Shown piece by piece: positions 23,030 through 33,786 of a stretch of 64,000 nt of DNA (positions are counted from its first letter, which is position 1; every line of letters starts with the position of its first letter). The notes under the pieces are model-generated. The model searched no databases. It was given only the letters and a program-made list of their open reading frames with translations, and was not told where the DNA came from. The position numbers and the translations under genes were made by a program. The stretch spans positions 7,254,001 through 7,318,000 of the forward strand of contig JBITNC010000001.1 in assembly GCA_050084985.1 (NCBI GenBank). Direction: 5' to 3'. Origin of the DNA: Nageia nagi (lineage: Eukaryota > Pinophyta).

Positions 23030-23680
23030 AGAAATGAGCTAAGAAAAAAATCTATACTTTAGTTATAAGAAATCTTGGACACTGGGTCATCATTGCTTTG
23101 GAAAAGGGGCAATACATTACATTAAGATTTTATCCAAGGGAGATTCATCCAATGAAGAAAATGAAGTTAATGATGAGTATGATAAGGATGAGTCATCATA
23201 TATAACCATGAATATTCAAGGAACAAATCCAAAGCCTACCCTACCAATGACGTCAAAAGGAGGGACACTAGCTACACTAAGTGCTATGAATCAATACTTC
23301 ATTATCAAGGTTCCTGGATAAGTTTTGGAAGAAAAGGTTTTAATTTTTATCGATGGAGGTTCTACCCATAACTTTATCAATGAGGAGCTAGCCACTACCA
23401 AGAAGATGAAGATCAAACTATTTCTATATATTTTGATGTGATAGTTGGGAATGGGAACATTACACCTTGCAAGAAGTATGTGCCCAATATGAAGGTTAGT
23501 TTGAAATTCTACACTATTGATGATGATTTCTTCATCTTCACTTTGGGAGATTCATCTCATGTTGTCTTGGGGGTACAATGGTTATTATCTTTGGGAGACT
23601 ACATAACTAATCACTCAACTTTGCAATTTAAGTTCAAAAGTGGAGGCCATGAAATCACACTTCAAGGCATCAAATAAGCT
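23030..23680 (+). pseudogene. Element A zinc-knuckle remnant and first aspartic protease
   Basis: A SWTLGHHCFGKGQ-like remnant of the gag CCHC knuckle is seen near 23085-23125 across a frame change. The protease follows: VLIFIDGGSTHNFINEELA (23337-23392, catalytic Asp codon at 23352), then VGNGNITPCKKYVPNMKVSL, FIFTLGDSSHVVLGVQWL and FKSGGHEITLQGIK within the open segment 23438-23677. This is a complete RVP-type retroelement protease fold by its landmarks, from DGGSTHNFI to VVLGVQWL. A TGA just before 23438 separates its two halves. Confidence 0.82.
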
Positions 23681-24069
23681 AAGAGCCATAATGATTTCAT
23701 TAAAATATTGGAGGCAACCTCATCAAGTGCAAATGAAGAGACCACATCAAGCATGGGACCAAAAGAGGATAAAGGGAGACCATTAGTGCTAAGATGGACC
23801 TTAACACCAAGGGGCATCCAAAAATAAGGTACACTTGTGATTCCATTTACTTTTAGTTTCTCTTCACACTCTTCCATTTTTAAAAATAGAATTAGCCAAT
23901 CATATTATCTAGAAATACGAAAACCCCATCGAGTATTATGTAGGAAACCTAGGATGAATACTAAACCCTAGATATGTGGAAAAATATTAGCCACTAAAGA
24001 ACCCCCTTATTTACCCACCAAAAAGATAAAGAAGGACCTTAGATAATTCATTAGTACACCCTTAATTAA

Positions 24070-24430
24070 ACCTCCTAAATATACCACTCTCCATTTGTAG
24101 GGACATCCTTTTGGAGAACCTATTATAACCTTAGTTGATAATGGAGCCACCAATAATTTTATTGATGAAGTATTTATCCTTAGAAGAAACTTGGAAAAGA
24201 TTGGAACTCAAGAATTTAGAGTCATTAATGCTAGGGGTTATCAAACTAGGTGCAAGTGGATGGTTAAATATCTTAGATTCATTGTTGGGATCTACACTAT
24301 TATATCCAACTTCTATATATATCCCATGGGAGGGTATCCCCACATTGTTTTTGGAGTCCAATGGTTATACCAACAAGGAGATGTCACCTTCAACTACCAA
24401 AAATTAGAAATGAGCTTCTTTTAATAAGGG
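24070..24430 (+). pseudogene. Element A second aspartic-protease-like domain
   Basis: A second protease-like unit begins with TLVDNGATNNFIDEVF (catalytic Asp codon at 24137-24139) and, after a frame change, continues with FRVINARGYQTRCKWM, IVGIYTIISNFYIYPMGG and IVFGVQWLYQQGDVTFNYQK, ending with LEMSFF before a stop near 24424. Its final block IVFGVQWL parallels VVLGVQWL of the first domain, 770 bp upstream. The spacer between the two (RPLVLRWTLTPRGIQ, LPTKKIKKDLR) has no known match that I recognise. Element B holds the same domain at 27540-27870. Confidence 0.78.
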
Positions 24431-26103
24431 GAAAGAGTTACATTAAGATTCATACATCCTACACATTCATTTACAACCTTGAATAGTTTGGAAAGTACCT
24501 ATGATGATCTCTTAAGAGAAAGTTTTCCCATTTTCCATGTCACTTTTTTCATTAGAATCTAACAATGGTAAAATCAGTCTTGGGGGAAGGCAACCTTGGT
24601 TAAATGAAGGAAAGAATATGACTACATCATTCTCATTTGGCACACAACAATCAAGGAACCCTATGGATGATAAATATAGCTTTGAAAACAACAATATAAG
24701 GTAGTCTTTGTTAGTAAAAACTAGTCCTTATATCTACATAAGTTGGGATAATAGTCATCTCAGTTTGGATAGAGTACTTGGGTAGCTTTATGTAGCAAAA
24801 AATAGTCCTAGATTTTGCAATACATGGAGGAGCTATACGATTGGACTTTATGATATCTTGTGGAACATATTATCATCCCTTGAATACATGCACAATTTGG
24901 GATACATCAAGTTAAAGGACATTGCTAAAAGATCACTCCAGTTTATAATAAAAAAAGATAACAAAATGCCTATAAAGTGTAATAGTGATTACATCATAAA
25001 AGAGGACCAAAAAACATCTATAGTGATAAAGAAAATTCAACATATTATCTTTGATTTTTATGAAAACTTTGTAGAAGGTAAATAATAGATATTGAAGAGT
25101 GGCATTAGCTAAAATACCATCTCTAATTTTTATAATAATCTTGGGTTCTTAGTTGCCATTATAGAAGCGCCACACATGTCTATAAAGGATACAATTGAGG
25201 ATAATGTATGCTTGATTCTTGGAAAATAATACATGATGATTTTAATAAGGGGAAATAATCCTCTTCATTATATAACAACCATATACTTTCTAGCATATCT
25301 CCATTTTTTATTGCAAAGATAAGGGACATATTTGTGTTGGGTATATGCTTTAGTTTGGGGCAACCTAACACACTTTTATAAAACATGCCATTTCATTCCA
25401 AAAGAGGACAATAACATGTAAGAAATCATCTTATGATACTCGATACAATATGTATGAATCTTGATGTTTCCAAGTAGGGTACAAGTTTGCAATAATTTAT
25501 ATATCACTTTGACATAAATAAGTGCATATTAGCTTTGAAGATTGGTTTGAATATTGACATATTTAGAGAGATTGAGTTTGTGGAATTAAAATTTATTCCA
25601 CTATTGATTTATTTGCACCATGTTTTGGTTCAAAATAATCCTGTCGAGTTCAATTCATTTGGCACAACGGATATAAGAATAAGGTTAAATAAAAGAGAGG
25701 CACTTGGCAAACACAACATCCTCATATTTGGAAAAAAATACTACATCAACCATCATTACTCATATTCTTAGGACAACAAATCATTGAGATTAATTTAGAA
25801 ACTAGGTATAGGGTTGAAGGTTGAATAGAAATGCACCATCAATAACACTTATTACTTCTATACCTTGGTACATATGCCTCTATGATTACATCATCTTGAC
25901 ATCATCAAGGGATCACTTAAAAGATTATTGATACATATTATTGGCACATTGGAGGGACTATTATGGAGTCAAGCATTTCTTAGTACCTTTTAATACAAAG
26001 TATGAATACAAGCATCACTTTGGGATATTTTTGGAATTGCTTAGAGGTAAGCAATTTAAGGATGGTGGACTTGTGTCTCCCATCATGCTTATTCATTATG
26101 ATT
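24431..26103 (+). pseudogene. Element A unrecognised coding relic up to the LTR
   Basis: Sequence alike to 27880-29470 in element B, in several frames. Readable pieces are LESTYDDLLRESFPI (24490-24535), the open segment 24858-25085 (WNILSSLEYMHNLGYIKLKD, CNSDYIIKEDQK, IIFDFYENFVEGK), the open segment 25535-25771 (LKFIPLLIYLHHVLVQNNPV, EFNSFGT), and a terminal YGVKHFLVPFNTKYEYKHHF followed by GIFLELLRGKQFKDGGLV (26000-26080). In an autonomous Ty3 element RT, RNase H and integrase would be here, but none of their motifs is present. I do not recognise this protein. Similarity at the peptide level between A and B suggests it was once translated. Confidence 0.6.
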
Positions 26104-27069
26104 TGTAGTACTTAAATTAGGAGTATTTTATTTACCAATTTATGTATTTATTATATCTATATTAGTGCATATAAGGAAATCCCTCAAAAATAATAAATTA
26201 TATGTTTTTTTAATCAAAGAAAAAGGGCCAATAAGATGAATTATGTCCAAATCCAAGTTGACCATATTAGGAAGGTTTGGGGCTATTTAATAATTAATTA
26301 TTCCCCCTCTCTTAGTTGGTTACCTTTTAGGGGATTACAATTTTGGAATGCTATAAAGGTAAGGCATTTGGTCATTTGAAGACATCATCTTATGCATTCG
26401 ATCTTGGATCATTTGGATTTTAGGGATGCTTCCCTTCATTACCTTCTAAGGCTTATGGCTACTCCATAGCCTAGATGTAGCTCATCTACACTTTAAAAAT
26501 ACTTGGAGAGCTTATGCCAATCTTGAGGAGCATTCTAGAGTCTTGTGCTAACCACATTTTCCTCTTGGAGACTTGCACCAACCATTGGGAGCCATCTTGG
26601 GTCTTGCACCAAGCTAATTAGGATCCCTCTTGGACCTTGTGATAGCCTATTGAAATCTAGTTTGAGCATTATTGAGTCTTGGGTTTTACCCTAGAACTTG
26701 TAATAGGCTTGTAATATCCCTATACTTATTCTTGTTTCATTATTTATGATATTGGTTCTCTTATTACATATCTAGTATGAATAAATATTGCTACATATTT
26801 ATGCTATGCTTATATATTTATTATGCATGGGAATGTATGTGAATTGAGTACTTTTGGAGCTATATTTATGTTACAAATTTGATTTGTGCCCTAGTTTTGG
26901 ACTTTTTCACATGTTATAAGTGCTTTATATCAACTTTAGATACTATTGTTACATTTGAGTTTGAGGGCATGTATTGGATGGTTTATGAGCATGTTCATTG
27001 ATGCCCTAATTTGAGAATTAAAGTGGAATTGAATGCTAAGTTGGATAAAACCTAGAAAGGTACATTACA
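26104..27069 (+). repeat. LTR of the A/B element family (copy 1)
   Basis: TGTAGTACTTA at the start, GGTACATTACA at the end, 966 bp, with TATA-like CTATAAAGGTAAG near 26352. Matches the copy at 29475-30409 at roughly 80-85% by eye. The terminal inverted repeat TGTAAT/ATTACA is shared with the LTRs of the 37034-41651 element. Confidence 0.8.
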
Positions 27070-27535
27070 AATTCAAGTTTAAGAGTGGAGGTCATGAGAT
27101 CACACTTCAATGCATCAATGAGGATAAGAACCAAAATGCTTCCATTAAGAGAATAGAGGCAACCACATTAAGTGCAAAAGAAGAAACCACCTCAAGCATG
27201 GGATCACAATAGGATAGAAGAAAACCATTGGGTCAAAGATGGAGTTTAATGCCAAGGGGCATACAAGAAGAAGGTACACATGTGACTCCATTTACTTTTA
27301 GTTCCTTTTCACATTCTTCCATTTTTAAAAATAGAATTAGCCCCTCATATTGTCTAGAAATACTAGAACCCCATCGAGAATTATATAGGAATCCTAGGAC
27401 TACTAGGCCTCACATATATGGGAAAAAATTAGCCACTAGGGATCCCCCTCACTTACCCACCATAAAGATTAAAAAAATACCTTAGAGAAGCTACTAATAC
27501 ACCCTTAATTTAACCCCCCAAATATACCACTCTCC
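27070..27535 (+). pseudogene. Element B: 3' end of protease 1 and spacer
   Basis: Begins abruptly inside the protease-1 domain with FKFKSGGHEITLQCINED, equal to FKFKSGGHEITLQGIK of element A, and continues through the spacer (ATTLSAKEETTSSMG, RPLGQRWSLMPRGIQEEGTH, LEILEPHRELYRNPR). The catalytic half of protease 1 and all of gag are missing, because the LTR ends exactly at 27069. The 85-codon open segment at 27228-27485 is part of this spacer, not an independent gene. Confidence 0.75.
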
Positions 27536-27880
27536 ACTTAGAAGGAAATCTTTTTGGAGAACCCATCATCATCTTATTTGAAAATGGGACCATCAATAAT
27601 TTTATTAATGAAGCATTTGTCCTTAGAAGAAACTTGGAAATGATTTAAACTCAAAAATTTGAAGTCACCAATGCCAAGGGATATCAAACTAGGTGTAAGT
27701 GGATGATCATAGACCTTAGATTCACTATTGGGAACTACAACATTATAGCCAAATTCTAAATATATCCCATGGGTGGGTCACCTTGCATTATTCTAGGAGT
27801 CCAAAGGTTATATCTATTAGGAAATGTCACCTTCAATTACCGAAAGCTAGAAATGACCTTCTTTGAATAAGGTAAAAATA
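27536..27880 (+). pseudogene. Element B protease-like domain 2
   Basis: Matches the second protease-like domain of element A: GEPIIILFENGTINNFINEAF, where the catalytic D of VDNGA is Glu (FENGT), then FEVTNAKGYQTRCKWM, FTIGNYNIIAKF, IYPMGGSPCIILGVQRL and VTFNYRKLEMTFF. A stop follows the last block, as in A. The changed active site indicates loss of protease function in this copy. Confidence 0.75.
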
Positions 27881-29474
27881 TTATATTAAAAGGCATCTCC
27901 CCTACACATCCATTAATAACCATGAATAAGTTGGAAAGTAATTATGAAGATCTCCCAAAAGAAAGCTTTCCCATCAACCATGACACTTTTACAAGTGAAT
28001 ATAAGAAGAGTAAACTTAGTTTAGAAGAAGGGAAGCCTTGGCTAGGAAAGGTAAGAGTATAGCTAAATAATTTGAGTCACTACTCACTTTTGGTAGCCAA
28101 TAAATAAGGCATCTTATTTGTGATAAGGGTAACAGTAACAACATCACTTATGAATTCATTCCATGGAAACCTTCATTAGTAAAAATTAGTCCCTACATCT
28201 CCACTTTAGGGGAGAATGTTGCACTTGGTTTGGAAAGTAGTGATCTTAGTTTTGATGAAGTTTATGGGAAGACTTTGGTATCCAAGAATAATACAAATTC
28301 TTACATCATATGGAAGGACCACTTATTTAATTTTTATGATAGTTTGCTGAACATATTTACACCCCTTGGATATGTACTTAGTTTGGGATATATGAAGTGG
28401 GGAACAATTTACTAAAGTAAGGCTCTATACACCAACAAATAGGGGAAACAATACTTTTACAATTTGTAGTAGTGATAACATCATAGAAAAGGACCAAAAA
28501 CCATATCAAGAGGGAAGGAATAACAAAAAAATCATCTTTAATTTTTATGATAGTCTTGTGAAAGGTAAAGGGCATATAGTGAAGATTAAACTCAACCATT
28601 TTACCTCTCAAGGGAGTATTACATATGGAAGCAAGAAATCCCATGAAGTTTCATGCATACCCACTTGGAAAACTAAACATACAATATATCAATCCATATC
28701 ACATTAACATTCTTGATTTCGTTTCATTCCTTTGGTTGATCATCATGAAGGGTGATACACAAACAACTTCAAAGTTCATATGACACCTTCCAATGGGATA
28801 CTTGGAGTTATGATCTACACTTTGCTTGGAAAAGTTTATGATACAAATAAAAGAAGAAATCAATCCTTACTACTTGAGCCCATGATACTTCAAATGACAA
28901 CATACATGAATCTTGATGTTTACAAAAAGGGGATGAGCTCACTATCATTCCTCTATGATGTTGGTGCAAACAAACACAATTCAATTTTGAGGATTTATAT
29001 AGTTACAGATATAAAGTTTGTGGTCTCAAAAATCAATCCACTATTAATTGATTTGCACCTTATCTTGGTTGGGAACAACCCTATCAAGTTCAATTCAGAA
29101 AGCACTAAATACCTAGTAATAATATCAAATAAGGATAACAAAGTATTGAGAATTGTTTGAAAGTAAGGTACAATTTTGGAGATTGAATAGATACATCATT
29201 AACAACACTTGGGATAGCTACCTCCATGATTGTATTTTTTTGATATCATAAAGGGACTATTTTGAAGAGCTCTTGGATACCTGGTTAACACCTTTGAAGG
29301 ACCCCTATGGAGTCAAGCATCATTTGGTACCTTTGAAGATAAAGTATGAAGATAAGCATCACTTTAGGATGCACTTGGAATAGCTTAAGGGCAAGAAATT
29401 TGAGGAGGGATTACTTGTAGTTTTTCTAATTTGGGATATTTAAAGGTCTCCACTCATACCTATTCATTGTGATC
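27881..29474 (+). pseudogene. Element B unrecognised coding relic up to the LTR
   Basis: Same region as 24431-26103. Readable parts are LESNYEDLPKESFPINHDTF, SKLSLEEGKPWLGK, IIFNFYDSLVKGKGHIVKI (28532-28590) and the open segment 28780-29160 (MTPSNGILGVMIYTLLGKVY, LLEPMILQMTTYMNLDVYKK, INPLLIDLHLILVGNNPIKF). Just before the LTR come YGVKHHLVPLKIKYEDKHHF and LEXLKGKKFEEGLLV. It has no RT or integrase motif. Function unknown; its presence in two copies argues it is a real part of the element family. Confidence 0.6.
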
Positions 29475-30409
29475 TCTAATACTTAGCTTAAGAATGTTTA
29501 ATTATCATTTTATGTACTTCAATTATATTTGTGCCTAAAGATATGCATTGAATTAAAGGGAATATTTAGTGTTTATTTGATAAGAAAAAAGGATCTCTTA
29601 ATGTAATAAATCCCCCTTGACCTAATTGACCATGCTTGGGGAAATTTAAATTTGTTTAATATGTTAATATTACTCCTCCCTAATCGATCATCTTGAGAAG
29701 GTATAATCGCATGTTTTGAAGACTATAAAGGTAAGACATTTGGTCACTTGAAGGCATCATCTTATGCATTTGATATTAGATCATTTGGAGCTTAGGGATG
29801 CTTCCCTTCTCTACCTTCTAGGGCTTAAGGCTAGTCCCTAGACTAGAAGTGGATCTTCTACACTTTTACAACTTACATTTTCCATTCTTACCATTTGTAA
29901 GCTTGTGTTTTACATTTGGAGGCTCTTAGAGACTTATGCCACCTTATGGAATATTGGGAGACCTTACACATCACTTTGGGGAACCTAAGAATAGTACATA
30001 CCACTTTGGAATCCATATTTGGTATATTTGAAGTCTTGGGATTGACCTTAGAACTTGTAACAAGTCTATACTTATTTTTGGTCATTATTATTAATATTCA
30101 ACTCTTATATTGCTCTTGAATGTAAATGAATATTGTTACATATTTTTGCCATGATTCTATCTTCCTTATGTAGGAGAATTGAGTACTTTTGGAGCTATAT
30201 TTATGTTATATTACAGATTTGATTTATGCTCTAGTTTGGATCATGTTCACATGTTATGAGTGCTTTATATCAGATTTAGCTACTATTATTACATTCTAGT
30301 TTGAGTATATGTTTTGGATAGTTTATGAGAATGTTCATTGATGCCCTAATTTGAGAATTAAAGTGGAATTGAATGCTAAATTAGATAAACCCTAGAAAGG
30401 TATATTACA
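29475..30409 (+). repeat. LTR of the A/B element family (copy 2)
   Basis: Starts TCTAATACTTAGCTTAAG (first G of TG mutated), ends AAAGGTATATTACA, 935 bp. It aligns with 26104-27069 throughout, including GCATCATCTTATGCATT and AGGGATGCTTCCCTTC blocks; copy 1 has about 30 extra bases. Confidence 0.8.
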
Positions 30410-31155
30410 CTCATCCAAAAGAATGATTAGTATCATAGAAGTGGTTTTATAGCCAAATAGAATTACATATATTTTGCAGCAAAAAGTCTATGATTTTAAA
30501 ATTTTGTATAGAAAAAAAATCTAAAGAACCATATTTTAGAGTTATATTATATAATTCACTTTGTATTATATATTTTTAAACTAGAATCATCATTTATTTG
30601 ATATTACATGATAGAAAACTCATGGAAGATAATCAAGAAGCATGTCTCCTTTGGTAATAGCCAAATCCATGAGAGATTCAAATGTGTTTATACTAAACCA
30701 TCAATGATTCTCATAAAGGAAATTAACTTGATAACTTTTCTTAAGTGGAGCTCCTCCCCTACCTTAATTAGACTATAAGAATAATAGATAATACTAGATG
30801 TTTAAGAACCCAAAGGTTCCATAGGATTTCTTAAGAATCTTGTGTAACCTTAAAAGGATCCATGGTAGGGTTTTAGGAGTAGAAGTACTTGGTTTAAGAT
30901 GATTTGTGATGAGGGAAAAATATTTGAGGGCATGGAGTTGGAGAGGGAATTATTGGAGTTGAAGGAAACAAAGCTTTTCTTTGAGATCCTATAGGATTTA
31001 TTAAGCATGCATATTTTTTTCTTATTAAAAACTACCATATGTTCTTCTTAATCTTCATTATTTATTTCTCTAAGTATATTGGAGGTTGAAAATGAAGTTG
31101 GATGAGATTTGGGCTTAAGGTAATCTTCCATAAGAGGGAGATTATTGATCTTATG
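30410..31155. other. Interval without recognisable gene
   Basis: AT-rich. Short open frames on both strands at 30850-31038 have no recognisable domain. It is the left flank of the gag-only element at 31156. Confidence 0.5.
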
Positions 31156-31471
31156 TGTTAGGTCCCTATACATTATTATTAGGTCAGCTATGGTTATTGT
31201 TATTTCCTTACATTATTATTGTTATGTCAGCTAGTGTCCTTTCATTGTAGTGGCACCCCTTGGAATCCTATATATACTAAGGAGGTATTATCATTTGAGA
31301 TGTCTATTGTTGTGTAATTGATGTGATGTAAAGGAGGTTGCCCCTCAAAGTGGCTTATTACAAAGAAAGTTTCCCCATAGAAGTGGCTTATTATATATTT
31401 TATCTCTTATTCAATGTGTTGATCTCTTTCTCTCATGATTTTATGCTATTTTGGGAACTTTGTTCATAACA
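31156..31471 (+). repeat. 5' LTR of the gag-only element
   Basis: Starts TGTTAGGTCCCTATACATTA, ends GAACTTTGTTCATAACA, 316 bp. It contains a TATA-like CTATATATACTAAGG near 31268 and a tandem duplication of AAGTGGCTTATTA. Roughly fourteen differences from the 3' LTR; several (GGTCAGCT versus GGTCGGCT) are CpG decay on this side. Confidence 0.95.
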
Positions 31472-31473
31472 TT

Positions 31474-31485
31474 TGGTATCAGAGC
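31474..31485 (+). other. Primer-binding site of the gag-only element
   Basis: TGGTATCAGAGC, perfect complement of plant initiator tRNA-Met 3' end, 2 bp after the LTR. Confidence 0.92.
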
Positions 31486-32509
31486 AGACAATTCTAGGGT
31501 TTCACAGCTCAAAACTAGTTATCATGGAATTTTCACTACCAATTTTTTTTTGCAAGGATTTAGATTCTAAAATTTATTAAGTTTTTATAAGACATACCAA
31601 AGAAGTTACAGTTCAAATTTCTGCTCCTAATTCACTATATTTTTCAAGTTACACTCAGAGGAAGTTAAGGTTTATGACTAGTCTCAAAAGCAGGTCTGAA
31701 ACAGGTGTTCTAGCTAAAAAGGGTATATCTGAAGTTTTGCAGCTCCAAACTAGGTGAGACCTATTGGATTGGTTAGGTTATAGATTGAAGTTTATTTGTT
31801 ACAATTTTCAATGTCTTGGAATAAACAAGTGACACAAGGCACTTCGTACAAGTTCACTCTTCTAAAAAAATCCAAAAATTAGCACATTTTGGGAAAGTTG
31901 CAGCCATTTCCTCTTGGACTATTAGAATATGATGAAATATATGGCATTGAAAATAAGACATCTGAGGCTACCAAAGGTAGAAATTTCATACTTTAAAGGG
32001 CTAAAATTTCAAATTTACATCAGTTGGAAGGTCAGATAATAGAACAGTCTCCAAATCACGGTTTAAAAAGGTACAATTTATTTATTTATTTTTTAATTTT
32101 GCATATATTTTGATTGGAAGGTCTATTTGGGTTTATTGAAAAGCTATTGGGAAGAGAAGAAAGAGGAAAGTATTGTAGGTATAGACATGTTCTAGCATCT
32201 TTAAACATAGGAGCTATTGTTACTTTGCCAGCATTGCATCCCAGGGAATTATGGTCTCCTACAACGTACTCGTAGTATATTGCTTAGGCCACTGTTGGAT
32301 TCTCTCATGTACCTTTGAGTATATAGAGAGGCCATCATGCTCATGCATGTACATGGTATATAGAGAGGTCCTTTATGATTCCCTCATGTATCATGAGTAT
32401 ATTAGCAAGGGCCCTTTTCGAACGGTTGTGCATTAGACAACACTATCACAGATTTGAGCTCCCACGTACCTGGTGTATATAGGGAGACCCCCTACAATAC
32501 TTAGTCAAA

Positions 32510-33436
32510 ATGCCACCAAAAAAAATTGCTACACCAACTAGACCTCGAGAGGGTTTATCCATGACTATAGTAGAAAGTGAAGACATATTCTTCCGAATAT
32601 CCCAAGTGGAAGAATTGGTTAAAGAATGTGTAAAAAAGGGTGATATATAGGAATTAAAAAGGGATTTGACAAAAGATTTGACAACTAAAATGGATCAAAA
32701 TATGGAAAATATTTTTCAACTTATACAAAACCCAGAGGGAAAGATTCCTAAAGATGTTGATATGGCCTAGGGTTATCAGGAAAATAATGATATTATTCAA
32801 GGAGATAAACCCTTCATTAATAAGCCTAATTCAGGAGGATATGCTTCTACTAATGGAAGTAATCAAGCATGGTTATCAAGTGGAATCCAAATCCCCAAGA
32901 TCGACATGAGGAAGTTTGATGGAAGGGACCCCATCACTTGGATATTTCAAATGGAGCATTTTTTTGATCTACACCAAGTACCAACATCACAAAAAGTAAC
33001 TATTGCATCCTTGTATCTAGAGCCTGAGCAGGTTGTATGGTACCAATGGCTTTGTGAATGTAAAAAGGGTTCTATTATATCTTGGTCCATTTTTATAGAG
33101 GAATTGATAGCCTACCATGAGGATGTTAAGAATAATTCCTTCTTTACTCAATTGACAAATCTAAGGCAAGAAGGTTCAATGATGGAGCACATTCAACAAT
33201 TTCAAAAGTTGAGTCTTAGAGTGAATGATATACCAGATGATAGATTGTTGGATCTCTTTATAGGAACCTTAAAGGATAAAATTCAACATGAGGTGCATAT
33301 ATTTGAACCAACATCCTTAGAGATGGCTTTTAGGATGGTAAGGAAGGTTGAAAGTAAAAATATGGGAATGGCTGAATATTCCACATGGGAAGATGAAAAA
33401 TTTCTACAGAAGCATCTAAAACTACTAAAATGTTGA
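32510..33436 (+). pseudogene. gag of the TR-GAG element (two in-frame stops)
   Basis: A frame of 308 codons starts at the ATG of MPPKKIATPTRPREG (32510) and ends at the TGA of 33434-33436. It has just two stops: TAG at 32648 and TAG at 32768. From 32906 on it is open (176 codons) and carries the retrotransposon gag domain: MRKFDGRDPITWIFQMEHFF, YLEPEQVVWYQWL, SWSIFIEELIAYHED, FFTQLTNLRQEGSMMEHIQQ and LDLFIGTLKDKIQHEV. There is no CCHC knuckle after the capsid domain; the frame stops shortly after KLLKC. The protein would form particles. A gag that lasts this well in an element with no enzymes hints that it once served mobilisation. Confidence 0.88.
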
Positions 33437-33464
33437 GGACAACATTTTTTGAAGGAGAGAGGCA

Positions 33465-33781
33465 TGTTAGGTCCCTATACATTATTATTAGGTCGGCTAT
33501 GGTTATTGTTATTTCCTTACATTATTATTGTTATGTCGGCTAGTGTCCTTTCATTGTAGTGGCACCCCTTGGACTCCTATATATACTAAGGAGGTATTAT
33601 CATTTGAGATGTCTATTGTTGTGTAATTGATGTGATGTAAAGGAGGTTGCCCCCTCGAAGTGGCTTATTACAAAGGAGGTTTCCCCCTCGAAGTGGCTTA
33701 TTACAGATTTTATCTCTTATTCAACATGTTGAGCTCTTTCTCTCATGATTTTATGCTATTTTGGGAACTTTGTTCATAACA
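33465..33781 (+). repeat. 3' LTR of the gag-only element
   Basis: 317 bp, starts TGTTAGGTCCCTATACATTA and ends TTCATAACA, followed directly by the target duplication TTATG. Confidence 0.95.
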
Positions 33782-33786
33782 TTATG

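Larger units (their letters stand above)
22432..30409 (+). mobile_element. Ty3-like gag-protease elements A and B joined through an LTR
   Basis: Order: A internal region (gag, CCHC-like, protease 1, protease 2, unrecognised region; 22432-26103), LTR (26104-27069), B internal region starting in the middle of protease 1 (27070-29474), LTR (29475-30409). A and B are recognisably the same sequence where they overlap: the 3' end of protease 1, the spacer, protease 2 and the unrecognised region. No RT (YVDD or FxDD), RNase H, or integrase (HHCC/DDE) blocks can be found in either internal region. A lacks a 5' LTR because copia I abuts it at 22431. The joined structure may reflect LTR-LTR recombination or a nested insertion followed by loss. 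Confidence 0.7.
31156..33781 (+). mobile_element. Complete gag-only LTR element (TR-GAG type) with TTATG target duplication
   Basis: Two LTRs (31156-31471 and 33465-33781) enclose a primer site, a 5' leader, one gag frame and a purine-rich tract (GAAGGAGAGAGG, 33451-33462). TTATG occurs immediately before the 5' LTR (31151-31155) and immediately after the 3' LTR (33782-33786), proving a single insertion event. The element is only 2,626 bp and has no protease, RT or integrase, so it must have been mobilised by another element's enzymes. This organisation corresponds to the TR-GAG class described in plants. Confidence 0.93.
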
